Assembly: GCA_036489775.1 (NCBI GenBank)
Contig: DASXFC010000001.1
Coordinates: 53,952-117,951 of the forward strand
Source of the DNA: Bog-473 sp036489775
GTDB taxonomy: Bacteria; Actinomycetota; Acidimicrobiia; Acidimicrobiales; RAAP-2
Direction: 5' to 3'
DNA: 64,000 bases
Part shown: one piece after another, positions 42,970-50,890 of the stretch
How positions within the stretch are numbered: the first letter of the stretch is position 1
Layout of the letters: every line of letters starts with the position of its first letter
Program-made: the position numbers and the translations under genes
Notes under the pieces: generated by a model
Told to the model about the DNA's origin: nothing
The model's database searches: none
The model's input: the letters and a program-made list of their open reading frames with translations, nothing else

Positions 42970-44211
42970 TCAGACGCTCACAGTGGCCACCGTGAGCGGA
43001 CCTTCAGGCAGCACGGCCACGCGGGGCGAACGGCCGGCGCGGCGCAACGCCGCGGCCACAGTTTCACTCAGGTCGTGCACCGGCTGCAGCTGGGCCCGCC
43101 GCACCGCGTCGTCGGAAAGCCCCTCGCTGTAGAGGTGAACTTCGGCCTTCTGGAGCACCCGGCCCAAGACCTGGGCCTGCCAGAGGTCGAGTTCGGGCGC
43201 GTGCGAAGCCCCGATCAGGTCGGCTGGCGTGCGGGCCGCCGCCAGCAGGCGGGCGAAGGCGCCGTCGTCGGGCACCCCGTCGCTGCAGGCCGCCGCCATC
43301 ACGATGACTCCGCCCTCGGCCACTACCCGCTCGGCCGCCGACATGCCTTTGACTGTCTGGTACAAGTTGCGATCGAGGGGGTGGCCCCCGTTGGTGGACA
43401 CCACCACATCGAAGGGGGCACCGACCGGCTGGACGGCCGACACTCGGGCGAACTCGCACGCCGCGTCGTGGGTCGGCTCCAGTGGACCGGCGAACACCGC
43501 GGTGATCTGGCGGGCCCGGTTGATGGTCACATCAACCGAGACCTGCGGCGGGGCCAGCGCGACGGCCGCCCGCACGAAATCGTGGACCGGATTGCCTATT
43601 CGGGTGACGAAGGTGGCCCGGGGATCGGCAATGCGGCGCGGGTGATGAGCTTCGAGGATGGTGTCGGTGGCGGCCAGACCCGGGCAGACCGCCTTGGGTC
43701 CGCCACTGAAGCCGGCGAAGAAATGGGGCTCGACGAAACCGGTGATGATCCGCACGTCGGCCTCGACATACTCGCGTTGGAGACGGATCGGCGTGCCGTC
43801 GACCTCACCCACGGTCACGTGGTCACCGTGCGCCCCGTCGTGGTCGACGATGCGGTAGCGCTCGACGATCTCTGGCCCCACCAGCTCGACCATCTCTTGG
43901 TGAGTGGCCTGGCGATGGGTCCCGGTGGCGCAGATGAGCGTGACGTGATCGACCGGCACGCCGCGGCGGGCCAACTCGTCGAGCAGCGGCGGCAGCACGG
44001 TCCGGTTGGGCATGGGCCGGGTGAGATCCGGGAAGACCACCGAGACGGTCTTCCCCCGGTCGACCAGCCCGTCGAGCAAAGGCCCGATCCGGTCCCGGAT
44101 GGCACCGGCCTGGTCGGGCAGGCCCGGCAGTTCGTTGGGCAGGATCACCGAGGCGCCGTCTGGCACCTCGACGGTGATCCCCTTACGCCCGTAGGCCAGC
44201 TGCACCTGCAT
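42970..44211 (-). CDS. LarA-family nickel-pincer racemase/epimerase
   Basis: A 413-residue homologue of lactate racemase LarA, which uses a nickel-pincer nucleotide for hydride transfer on 2-hydroxy acids. Visible: DLTRPMPNRTVLPPLL, LICATGTHRQATHQEM, the cofactor-lysine region HFFAGFSGGPKAVCPGLAATDTILEAHHP with its following His pair, and a C-terminal domain with STNGGHPLDRNLYQTVKGM. Family members also act on malate, aryl-lactates and gluconate-type acids, so lactate is not assured. The cofactor genes larB, larC and larE are not in the window. It starts 2 bp after the FGGY kinase stop and ends the catabolic operon, 62 bp before the transporter genes. Confidence 0.87.
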   Translation of the reverse strand: MQVQLAYGRKGITVEVPDGASVILPNELPGLPDQAGAIRDRIGPLLDGLVDRGKTVSVVFPDLTRPMPNRTVLPPLLDELARRGVPVDHVTLICATGTHRQATHQEMVELVGPEIVERYRIVDHDGAHGDHVTVGEVDGTPIRLQREYVEADVRIITGFVEPHFFAGFSGGPKAVCPGLAATDTILEAHHPRRIADPRATFVTRIGNPVHDFVRAAVALAPPQVSVDVTINRARQITAVFAGPLEPTHDAACEFARVSAVQPVGAPFDVVVSTNGGHPLDRNLYQTVKGMSAAERVVAEGGVIVMAAACSDGVPDDGAFARLLAAARTPADLIGASHAPELDLWQAQVLGRVLQKAEVHLYSEGLSDDAVRRAQLQPVHDLSETVAAALRRAGRSPRVAVLPEGPLTVATVSV

Positions 44212-44213
44212 GG

Positions 44214-45692
44214 TCAGCTGCCCGGCGACCCGGAGGAGGGGAAGGTTTCGGTGGCGTCGAGCACCGCGATGGCCACATGGTCCACCTGGGGCCGCAGCGA
44301 TCGATAGAGCTCGACGGCGTCGGGGTCGGGCACGATCACATCGGTCACCGGATCCAACGCGTCGAGCGTGAGATCGAGCCCGAGGGCCCGGCCGGCCAAC
44401 AGGGCTGCTCCCGCCGAAGCCGCTTCACCCGAACGGCGCCTGGTGGCCGGAATCCCCAAGATCGAGGTCAGGACGTGGACCCACAGGGGAAGGCCGGTGC
44501 CGGCACCGCCGAGCGCCACGCTCTGCGCGGTGCTGCCACCCAGCCGTCCAGCGGTCACCACCTCCATGCAGCGCAGCACGTCCCAGGCCACCGACTCGAT
44601 GACCGCTCGGGACAGGTCGCCGCTGCCGTGCGCCGCGCCCAATCCCACGAAACCGGCCCGGGCGTCGTCGCGCCACCAGGGCGCTCGCGCCCCGTCCAGC
44701 CAAGGCACCGCGATCACGCCGCGAGCCCCGGGTGGGCTCTCGGCCGCCCGGGCGGCCAGCTCGTCGACCGGTCGGTCGAGCAAGCGGCCGAGCCAAGCCA
44801 AGAAGGAACCGGCAGCGGAGAGGCCGCCTTCGAGTAGCCAGGCGCCGTCGGCCCCTCGGGTGACCACCGCACCGGCGGGCGAGGGAACCGGCCGATCCTG
44901 CACCGGGACCGAGACGTTGGCCGTGGTACCCCAACTCACCATGGGACAGTCCTCCGAGGCGCCGGAGCCCAGCACCTCGCACTGCCGGTCGCCGGCCGCA
45001 ATGACCACCGGGATGGCGGGGCGGAGGCCGAGCTCGGCACCGGGTACCGCGCGCAGCTGGCCGATGACCGTGCCCGCGGCCACCACGCTCGGCAACTTGC
45101 CCAGCACCGGGCCGGCCAGCTCGCGTACGGCGTTCCCGTCGAAGTCGTAGAGCCCGCTGCGCGAAGCGCAGGTGGCATCGGTGACCGCTTCGGCCGTCAT
45201 GCGCAGCAAGACCAGATCGCGCGGCGAGAGGATCAGATCGCAACCCTCGAGACGCTCGGGCTGATGCCTGGCCAACCAGGCCAGCTTGGCCGCCACCGCT
45301 CCGGCATCGAGCGGGATACCGGTGCGGGCCCGGTTCACGTCGTCGCCACCCATGCGCGCCGCCAGTGCCCGCGTCTCGCTGACGCCGCGCCGGTCGGACC
45401 AGAGGATGCCCCGGCCCAGCGGCTCCCCGGCCCGGGTCACCGGAACAAAGGTCTGGCGGGCTCCCGAGCAGCTGACCACGTCAACCTGACCGAATTCAGC
45501 CGGCGCCTGAGCCCGGGCCTCGGCGCAGGCGATGACCATCGAGGTCCACCAGCGCAACGGATCCTGCTCGTCCCAACCCACTTCGGGGTGGGCGGTCGTG
45601 ATCTCAGAGCGGGCCAGGGTGACCAAGCCGTCCTCGGACCACAGCCCGACCTTGGTGACGGTGGTCCCGAAGTCGACCGTGAGGATGATCAC
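44214..45692 (-). CDS. FGGY-family carbohydrate kinase
   Basis: A 492-residue ATP-dependent sugar kinase. The N-terminal phosphate motif is LTVDFGTTVTKVGLW, the sugar site has WDEQDPLRWW, ATP motifs include VSWGTTANVSV and the C-terminal SVALGGAGTGLPLWVHVLTSILGIP. Length and layout are those of xylulokinase/LsrK-like enzymes. It would phosphorylate a keto-sugar or sugar acid before cleavage by the neighbouring aldolase. GTG 45692 overlaps the aldolase stop (GTGA), and LarA follows 2 bp later. Confidence 0.9.
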   Translation of the reverse strand: MIILTVDFGTTVTKVGLWSEDGLVTLARSEITTAHPEVGWDEQDPLRWWTSMVIACAEARAQAPAEFGQVDVVSCSGARQTFVPVTRAGEPLGRGILWSDRRGVSETRALAARMGGDDVNRARTGIPLDAGAVAAKLAWLARHQPERLEGCDLILSPRDLVLLRMTAEAVTDATCASRSGLYDFDGNAVRELAGPVLGKLPSVVAAGTVIGQLRAVPGAELGLRPAIPVVIAAGDRQCEVLGSGASEDCPMVSWGTTANVSVPVQDRPVPSPAGAVVTRGADGAWLLEGGLSAAGSFLAWLGRLLDRPVDELAARAAESPPGARGVIAVPWLDGARAPWWRDDARAGFVGLGAAHGSGDLSRAVIESVAWDVLRCMEVVTAGRLGGSTAQSVALGGAGTGLPLWVHVLTSILGIPATRRRSGEAASAGAALLAGRALGLDLTLDALDPVTDVIVPDPDAVELYRSLRPQVDHVAIAVLDATETFPSSGSPGS

Positions 45693-46453
45693 TGGTGCAC
45701 TAGATCCGACACCAGGCCGGCCATCTCGCCCGGATCGGCGTCCTGATAGATGGTGCGGCCCATGGCCATGCCGCTGCCGCCCCCCTCCATGACGTCGCGC
45801 ACTTCGTCGAGCACCGGCGACCGGCCGGCGTCACCGATCGGTCCGCCCAAGAACAGCACGGGGACCCCGACACTCGCCACCACACGGGCCACGGCCCGTT
45901 GCCGCTCGCGGCCCGGTGTGACCGCGGGCACCGGCACCTTGATGACCGGTGCCCCCATGTCGTGAGCCACCACCGCTGCCAGCACCACCGAGTCGGTGTC
46001 ACGGGCCACCCGGCCGTCGCGCCAGACCAGCGGTTCGATGAGCGCCTCCAATCCGGCGGCGACCGAGTCCTCGAGGACCTGGCCCAGCAGCTCGAGGGCG
46101 GACGCGGTGACCTGGTCGGCCAGGTCGATCCGGGTCATGTGCTTGATGCCGGTCCAGCCGTCTTGGGCGGCGCGTCCCACGCTGGCCACCAACCGGTCGT
46201 CCAGCTCGAAGGCCGAGCCGGCCAAGCCGGTCCGGTTGAGCGAGAGGTAGGTGCGCTGCCGGCCGGTGATGTGTCCGGACCGGACCAGATCACCCAGCGG
46301 CTGGGCGGTGGCCAGGATCCCGTCGCAACTGGGCATCGCCTTGGCCAGCGCGTCCAGCCAGTCCGAGTAGTTCTCGGTGGTCATGACGGCCCGGGCGCGA
46401 TGGTCGGCGGCCAAGATCAGCGCGGGGATGGGCAGCCGATCCGGACTGGTCAT
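45689..46453 (-). CDS. Class I aldolase, DhnA/LacD/LsrF-like
   Basis: A 254-residue TIM-barrel Schiff-base aldolase: PALILAADHRARAV at the start, LIEPLVWRDGR in the middle, the likely Schiff-base Lys in GAPVIKVPVP, then VPVLFLGGPI and the phosphate-binding end GGGSGMAMGRTIYQ. Relatives include DhnA fructose-bisphosphate aldolase, LacD, sulfofructose-phosphate aldolase YihT and the thiolase LsrF. It probably cleaves the phosphorylated product of the FGGY kinase. ATG 46453 overlaps the dehydrogenase stop (ATGA). The frame is open to 47071, but that is a shadow of the dehydrogenase. Confidence 0.85.
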   Translation of the reverse strand: MTSPDRLPIPALILAADHRARAVMTTENYSDWLDALAKAMPSCDGILATAQPLGDLVRSGHITGRQRTYLSLNRTGLAGSAFELDDRLVASVGRAAQDGWTGIKHMTRIDLADQVTASALELLGQVLEDSVAAGLEALIEPLVWRDGRVARDTDSVVLAAVVAHDMGAPVIKVPVPAVTPGRERQRAVARVVASVGVPVLFLGGPIGDAGRSPVLDEVRDVMEGGGSGMAMGRTIYQDADPGEMAGLVSDLVHQ

Positions 46454-47337
46454 TCGGCCCCGGCCAGGCCGAGCACGACCTTGGCCAAGGCCGAGAAGTC
46501 CTCCCGGCCATAACCCGCCGTGCTGGCCGCCGCCAGGAGCTGGCGCGCCACCGAAGTCGTCAGCATCGGTACGCCGGCCGACGCCCCGAAGTGCAGCGCC
46601 AGGTCGAGGTCCTTGGCCATCAGGTCGGTCATGAAGCCGGGCTTCCAGTCGTTGGAAGCGGGGCTGTCGGGGATGATGCCCGGTACCGGCAGGCGCGTCC
46701 GCACCGCCACACAATCGCCGGTGGCATGGGTCAGCACCTCGAGCAGCTTGTGCAGGTCCACGCCCGACTTCACCGCCAGCGCGGTTGCCTCGGCCGTGGC
46801 CGCCATCTGGGCCGCATAGATCAGGTTGTTGCAGAGCTTGACCACTTGACCCATACCGGGGCCACCGACGTGGACGATCAACCCGGCGAAGGGATCGAGC
46901 GCGGGTTCGGTCTCGGCCAGCGTGGCGGCGTCGCCGCCGACCATGAGAGTCAACGTCCCCTTCTGGGCTCCCACCGTGCCGCCCGAGAGTGGGGCATCGA
47001 GATAGCGGGCGCCGGCGGCGGACACCCGCGCGTGCTGGGCCCGCTCGACGTCGGGGTCGATGGTCGAGCAATCGACCACCGTCTTTCCCGGGCCCAGGGC
47101 ACCGAGCATGGCGTCGACCACCTCGACCACCTCGGGCGAGTTGGGCACGCAGAGGATGACGATCTCCGAGGCCTCGGCCACCTGGCGCGGGCCCGCTCCC
47201 TCGCGGGCTCCCTGGGCCAGCGCGGCGTCGATCGGTCCACGGCTTCTCGACGCCACCGTGACCTCATGTCCGGCACCGATCAGGTGTCCCACCATCGGCA
47301 ATCCCATGGCGCCGAGCCCGATGAATCCGATCCGCAT
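46450..47337 (-). CDS. 3-hydroxyisobutyrate-dehydrogenase-like oxidoreductase (beta-hydroxyacid dehydrogenase family)
   Basis: A 295-residue NAD(P)-dependent enzyme: Rossmann motif RIGFIGLGAMGLPMVGHL, substrate motif YLDAPLSGGTVGAQ, catalytic Lys in QVVKLCNNLIYAA and cofactor-side KDLDLALHFG. The family includes 3-hydroxyisobutyrate dehydrogenase, tartronate-semialdehyde reductase GarR, L-threonate dehydrogenase LtnD and sulfolactaldehyde reductase YihU. In this operon it may oxidise a sugar acid or reduce the aldehyde made by the aldolase. It follows the GH4 gene after 31 bp. Confidence 0.9.
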   Translation of the reverse strand: MRIGFIGLGAMGLPMVGHLIGAGHEVTVASRSRGPIDAALAQGAREGAGPRQVAEASEIVILCVPNSPEVVEVVDAMLGALGPGKTVVDCSTIDPDVERAQHARVSAAGARYLDAPLSGGTVGAQKGTLTLMVGGDAATLAETEPALDPFAGLIVHVGGPGMGQVVKLCNNLIYAAQMAATAEATALAVKSGVDLHKLLEVLTHATGDCVAVRTRLPVPGIIPDSPASNDWKPGFMTDLMAKDLDLALHFGASAGVPMLTTSVARQLLAAASTAGYGREDFSALAKVVLGLAGAE

Positions 47338-47368
47338 CTGCCGTCCTCGCGCTGGTCCGTCGCGAAAC

Positions 47369-48721
47369 TTAGGCGAACTGCGGCAGCCACTCGGCCGTGC
47401 CGGCGAGCAGCTCGTCGATCATGGCCTCCATCTGGCCCAGATCGCCCCGCCCGGCCAACGGGTCGAGGGCGAACGCCTCGGCGGCCAGACGCCGGTCGCC
47501 CCGCAGGGCCGCTTCCACCGTCAACTCCTGTGTGGCGGTGTGCCGACGCACGATCTCGTCGTAGGGCGGTGGCAACGTGGTCACGTCACGACCCCGGATG
47601 CCGTCACCGTCGATCACGCAGATCGACTCGAGGACCACGTCGCTGGGCAGCTGCGGCCCCTGTCCGGCATTGGGAATGTTGACCGGGGCCTCCAGCGGCA
47701 CGCCGGTCAACATGGCCTGGATCATGGGGGCAGGCAGCTCACCGGATTGCCAGGTCTGCAGCTGCTTGCTGCCGTCCAGCCAACCGTCGACGTTGGCCCG
47801 GTCCTCGCTCGCGATTCTCTCCCGCTTGGAGATCGGACTGAGCCCGATGTTGTAGGCGGCACCCCACTCGGACTCCGGGGTCAGGGCGAAGGACAAGAAC
47901 TCGGCCACGTGACGGTCGCCGGCGGCCGGGAACGTGCCCCACCGGTCGAGCAGCATGAGCTTGAGCACGTGGCGCTGGGCAAAGTCCAGCTTCGAGAACG
48001 CCTCGGCCTCGGGACGGCCAGGGTACGGGGCGAGAGAAGCCAGTCCACCCACCTCGTCGACCAGCTGGCGCAGGATCTCGAACCCGTCTTGGCCGTCCAC
48101 TTGGAGATCGGTCAGGACGGGAAAGTGGTTGACCCCGAGCACCGTCGGCACCACGGCCTCCATGGGACGCCCGAGGGCGATGGCCAAATCCATGCAGAAG
48201 TTGCCCACCTCGTGGCAGAGCCCGACCGTCTTGATGCTCGTCTCCCGGCAGACCGATCGGGTGAGCGTGGTCATCGGGTTGGTGATGTTGAAGAGCCAGG
48301 CGTCGGGACAGACCTGCTCCATGTCCTTCCCGACCCCGACCAGAACGGGGATGTTGCGCAGGGCCCGGTTGATCCCGCCCGGCCCGACGCTGTCCCCCAC
48401 CGTCTGGGTGATGCCGTACTTGGCCGGGACATCGAGGTCGACCGCCATGGAGCGGAAGGCGCCGGTGGAGATACAGACGATCACGAAGTCGGCACCTTCG
48501 AGCGCCTTCTTCTGATCGGTGGTGCTCGCCACAGTGGCCTGGGTCCCCAAGGCGTCATTCAGCTTGTGGGCCAGGGCTTCCATTTTGGGCAGCGGCTCGG
48601 GATTGATGTCTTCGAGCACCAGGTGCATGCCGGCCAGCGCCGGCGTGGCGAACAGATCGGCCATCAGTTCGGGACCCCACTGGTAGCTACCGCCACCGAT
48701 GATCGTGACCTGCGTGCTCAC
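47369..48721 (-). CDS. GH4-family NAD+/Mn2+-dependent glycosidase
   Basis: A 450-residue family 4 glycoside hydrolase, which cleaves glycosidic bonds by a redox mechanism with NAD+ and a metal. Evidence: VTIIGGGSYQWGPELMADLF at the N-terminus, FNITNPMTTLTRSV, the metal ligands Cys in GLCHEVGNF and His in GVNHFPVLTDL. The GLCH form is that of the alpha-acting branch (alpha-glucosidase, alpha-galactosidase, alpha-galacturonidase) and not the 6-phospho-beta-glucosidases. No transport-coupled phosphorylation gene is present, so the substrate is likely unphosphorylated. GTG 48721 has GGGAGG upstream; a TACACT box and a palindrome precede it. Confidence 0.88.
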   Translation of the reverse strand: MSTQVTIIGGGSYQWGPELMADLFATPALAGMHLVLEDINPEPLPKMEALAHKLNDALGTQATVASTTDQKKALEGADFVIVCISTGAFRSMAVDLDVPAKYGITQTVGDSVGPGGINRALRNIPVLVGVGKDMEQVCPDAWLFNITNPMTTLTRSVCRETSIKTVGLCHEVGNFCMDLAIALGRPMEAVVPTVLGVNHFPVLTDLQVDGQDGFEILRQLVDEVGGLASLAPYPGRPEAEAFSKLDFAQRHVLKLMLLDRWGTFPAAGDRHVAEFLSFALTPESEWGAAYNIGLSPISKRERIASEDRANVDGWLDGSKQLQTWQSGELPAPMIQAMLTGVPLEAPVNIPNAGQGPQLPSDVVLESICVIDGDGIRGRDVTTLPPPYDEIVRRHTATQELTVEAALRGDRRLAAEAFALDPLAGRGDLGQMEAMIDELLAGTAEWLPQFA

Positions 48722-48741
48722 GCTGTCGCCTCCCTGCTCGC

Positions 48742-48755
48742 TGACATGCGTGTCA
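48742..48755. promoter_or_regulatory. Palindromic operator TGACA-N4-TGTCA (copy 2)
   Basis: TGACATGCGTGTCA, followed by GTGT, lies 21 bp before the GH4 start and directly abuts the TACACT box (minus strand, 48755-48760) that can serve as its -10. It shares 12 of 14 bases with copy 1 at 42927 plus the flanking GT. A bound repressor would cover the start of transcription. Confidence 0.6.
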
Positions 48756-49043
48756 GTGTACGGGCCCTCCCTGGACCGCTTCCTCGTGCTCGAGGGCCGG
48801 CCGGCGCACCTTGATCACGACCACCACCATCACCAGCAGCCAGGTGATGACGTTGTACAGGGCGATCGGCAGATCACCGCGGGCGATGCCGTAGATGGCC
48901 CAACCGGTCAAGCCCACCATCAGCATGACGAGATACAGCCAAGCGAACTCGTCGGCATCCCCCAGTCGCATGGTCTTGATGACCTGGGGCAGCCAGCAGG
49001 CCGTGGTCAGGAACCCTCCCACCAATCCGATCGCGGTAACCAC
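48753..49043 (-). CDS. SemiSWEET/PQ-loop sugar transporter
   Basis: A 96-residue three-helix membrane protein. The first helix carries the PQ motif in TTACWLPQVIKTMRLGDADEFAW, the classical SemiSWEET signature; helices 2 and 3 follow (YLVMLMVGLTGWAIYGI, LYNVITWLLVMVVVVIKV). Dimers of such proteins let sugars pass down their gradient. The start is GTG 49043 with GAGGAGG just before it. It is the first gene before the GH4 operon on the same strand, and its last codons carry the internal promoter of GH4. This supports a sugar-like substrate for the region. Confidence 0.88.
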   Translation of the reverse strand: MVTAIGLVGGFLTTACWLPQVIKTMRLGDADEFAWLYLVMLMVGLTGWAIYGIARGDLPIALYNVITWLLVMVVVVIKVRRPALEHEEAVQGGPVH

Positions 49044-49062
49044 ATCTCCTCCTCTGACCGAT

Positions 49063-49076
49063 GGACAGTACAGTCC
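49063..49076. promoter_or_regulatory. Near-palindrome overlapping two divergent -10 boxes
   Basis: GGACAGTACAGTCC matches its reverse complement at 12 of 14 positions. TACTGT (minus, 49065-49070) for the SemiSWEET gene and TACAGT (plus, 49069-49074) for the DoxX gene lie inside it, so one bound protein could control both. Confidence 0.4.
49069..49074 (+). promoter_or_regulatory. -10 box of a leaderless DoxX-like gene
   Basis: TACAGT, then seven bases, then ATG at 49082. This favours the second ATG over the one at 49061, which would lie upstream of the transcription start. Confidence 0.45.
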
Positions 49077-49081
49077 GCACC

Positions 49082-49474
49082 ATGAGTCGTCTCAGGTCCC
49101 GGGCTCCTCGCCTGCTGGCCGCCGCCTTCGCCACCAGCGGTGTGGTGCACCTGGTCCGCCCGCAGGCCTTCGAGTCGATCATGCCGCGGGCCATCCCCCA
49201 GCGGCACCATCGTTCCTTCATCTATCTGAGCGGCTTGGCTGAACTGCTCTGCGCCTTCGGCCTGGTGCGGCGCACCCGGTGGGCCTCGACCGCCAGCATC
49301 GGGCTGCTGGCTGCCGTCTTCCCGGCCAATGTGCAGATGGCACTCGACGCCGGCTCGGGCCGCAACCCCGGTCCGACCGACAATCCCGCCGTGGCCTGGG
49401 GCCGCCTGCCCCTCCAGCTCCCGATGTTCTGGGCCGCCCTACAGGCCCGACCCGACAAAGCCGGGACGGACTGA
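49082..49474 (+). CDS. DoxX-like membrane protein
   Basis: A 130-residue protein with four hydrophobic stretches: LLAAAFATSGVVHLV, FIYLSGLAELLCAFGLV, ASIGLLAAVFPANVQMAL and LPLQLPMFWAAL. The pattern AFATSGVVHLVRPQAFESIMPRAIP is typical of the DoxX-like family, whose members take part in quinone-linked or stress functions that are poorly defined. ATG 49082 is chosen because a -10 box lies 7 nt upstream. The gene is 10 bp from the convergent GNAT gene. Confidence 0.75.
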   Translation: MSRLRSRAPRLLAAAFATSGVVHLVRPQAFESIMPRAIPQRHHRSFIYLSGLAELLCAFGLVRRTRWASTASIGLLAAVFPANVQMALDAGSGRNPGPTDNPAVAWGRLPLQLPMFWAALQARPDKAGTD

Positions 49475-49484
49475 ACCTGCTGGC

Positions 49485-49952
49485 TCAGCCGGCCAGGCGC
49501 TTTTCTCCCCAGAAGCAGGCGAACGGGTTGTCGTTGTAGGGCGGTATGTCCTGGTAGCCGGCCGACCGGTACAGACGCAGGGCGTGCTGCTGCTTGGGCC
49601 CGGTGTCGAGCCGGACGGCCCCGTAACCGAGCTCGGCGGCCTGCCGTTCGAGCGCCGTCAGGAGCAGTCCGGCCATCCCGCGCGAGCGGGCCACCGGCCG
49701 GACGAACATGCGCTTGATCTCGGCGGTCCCTTCGCTCAACCCGCGCACGCCGCCCCCGGCGATGGCTGATTCACCGTCGAACCCGACGAGGTAGATCCCA
49801 ACGGGCGGGCGCAGGTCCGAAGGGTTCAGTACCGGAACATCGAGACGAGCTGGATCGGCGTAGAGCTCGGCCAGCTCGACCCGCATCTCGGACAGCAGTT
49901 CGCTCGCCGGCGCCACTTCGGGGTCGCACGGCCGGAATTCGACCGAGCTCAT
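49485..49952 (-). CDS. GNAT-family N-acetyltransferase
   Basis: A 155-residue acetyl-CoA-dependent transferase. Motif A is visible in IKRMFVRPVARSRGMAGLLLTALERQAAELG, followed by motif B VRLDTGPKQQHALRLYRSAGYQDI. The acceptor is unknown; the form resembles the PhnO/YjgM-like acetyltransferases. ATG 49952 overlaps the stop of the epimerase gene (ATGA), so the two are coupled. The open frame upstream of this ATG is a shadow of that gene. Confidence 0.87.
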   Translation of the reverse strand: MSSVEFRPCDPEVAPASELLSEMRVELAELYADPARLDVPVLNPSDLRPPVGIYLVGFDGESAIAGGGVRGLSEGTAEIKRMFVRPVARSRGMAGLLLTALERQAAELGYGAVRLDTGPKQQHALRLYRSAGYQDIPPYNDNPFACFWGEKRLAG

Positions 49953-50860
49953 CGCACCTTGTCGGGGTGGAGCGCTGCGACCATGCGGCGCATACCGTCT
50001 CGCCACAGGACGGTCGTCCGACCGATCAGATCGTGCATCCGGGTGGTGTCGATCTGGACGCTGTCGATGGTGTCAGCCGTGGGTGCGAAGGTGGCCTCGA
50101 TCCCGACCAGTTCGGCCAGGTAGGTACACCACTCCTCGATGCTCACCGCCTCGCTACCGCCCCAGTTGACGGTGGTCGCCGGGATCGACGCCACCTCGAG
50201 TAGCCGCGGCACCATGGCCGCGATGTCGTCGGCATGGAGCGGGTGGTACACGCTCGGCGCGTCGACGTGCACCGGCACGGCCTGGCCCGACAGCATCATG
50301 TGGAGTTGGATGGCCGGCCAGCCACCGCCATCCCCGTAGGGCACCGACAGCCGCGCGATGACGGTGGGCAGCTCGAAACGGTCGGCCCCCCAACGCGCCG
50401 TGCCCTCCGCCGCGATCTTGCAGATGCTGTAGGTCCGCAGGAAGGGCCACACCCCGTGGTTGTCACCTAGCGGAGCATCTTCATCGAAGACGCGGTGCCC
50501 CTCTGGCTTGTACACGCCGGTGGTCGAGCAATGCAGGAAAGCCTGAGCGGCCTGGTGATGCTCCATCAGGTAGGCCAAACCACCACTGTTGGCCCGCACG
50601 TCGGTCTCCCAATCGTTGGACTTGGCCACGGCGAAGTGCAGGACGTAGTCGGCGTCAGCCGGTAGGGCTTCCACCTCGCCGGCCAGCAGATCGATCGGCA
50701 CGCAGCGCACACCCCCGGCAGTCAATGCATCACGAGCCGCGTGGTCGTGGAAACGAGCGGCGCCGTAGACCTCATTCTCCGCCGCCAGGGTGAGCGCCAG
50801 TGGGCGAGCCACCTGACCCGTGACGCCAGTGATCACAATCTTCTTTCCGACCAATTCCAT
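49949..50860 (-). CDS. NAD-dependent epimerase/dehydratase (extended SDR)
   Basis: A 303-residue extended-SDR protein: GKKIVITGVTGQVARPLALTLA binds the dinucleotide, CSTTGVYKPEG holds the Ser/Thr region, and YSICKIAAEGTAR the catalytic Tyr-x3-Lys. A C-terminal substrate part follows (SVYHPLHADDIAAMV). The substrate may be a nucleotide sugar or a small hydroxy compound. ATG 50860 is used; the frame opens to 51055, over the divergent DUF1543 gene. TACGAA and 7 nt precede the ATG, an imperfect -10. Confidence 0.85.
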   Translation of the reverse strand: MELVGKKIVITGVTGQVARPLALTLAAENEVYGAARFHDHAARDALTAGGVRCVPIDLLAGEVEALPADADYVLHFAVAKSNDWETDVRANSGGLAYLMEHHQAAQAFLHCSTTGVYKPEGHRVFDEDAPLGDNHGVWPFLRTYSICKIAAEGTARWGADRFELPTVIARLSVPYGDGGGWPAIQLHMMLSGQAVPVHVDAPSVYHPLHADDIAAMVPRLLEVASIPATTVNWGGSEAVSIEEWCTYLAELVGIEATFAPTADTIDSVQIDTTRMHDLIGRTTVLWRDGMRRMVAALHPDKVR

Positions 50861-50878
50861 GTTCCACTTCGTACTCGC

Positions 50879-50884
50879 TACGCT
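50879..50884 (+). promoter_or_regulatory. -10 box of a leaderless DUF1543 gene
   Basis: TACGCT, then CCGGTC, then GTG at 50891. Confidence 0.45.
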
Positions 50885-50890
50885 CCGGTC

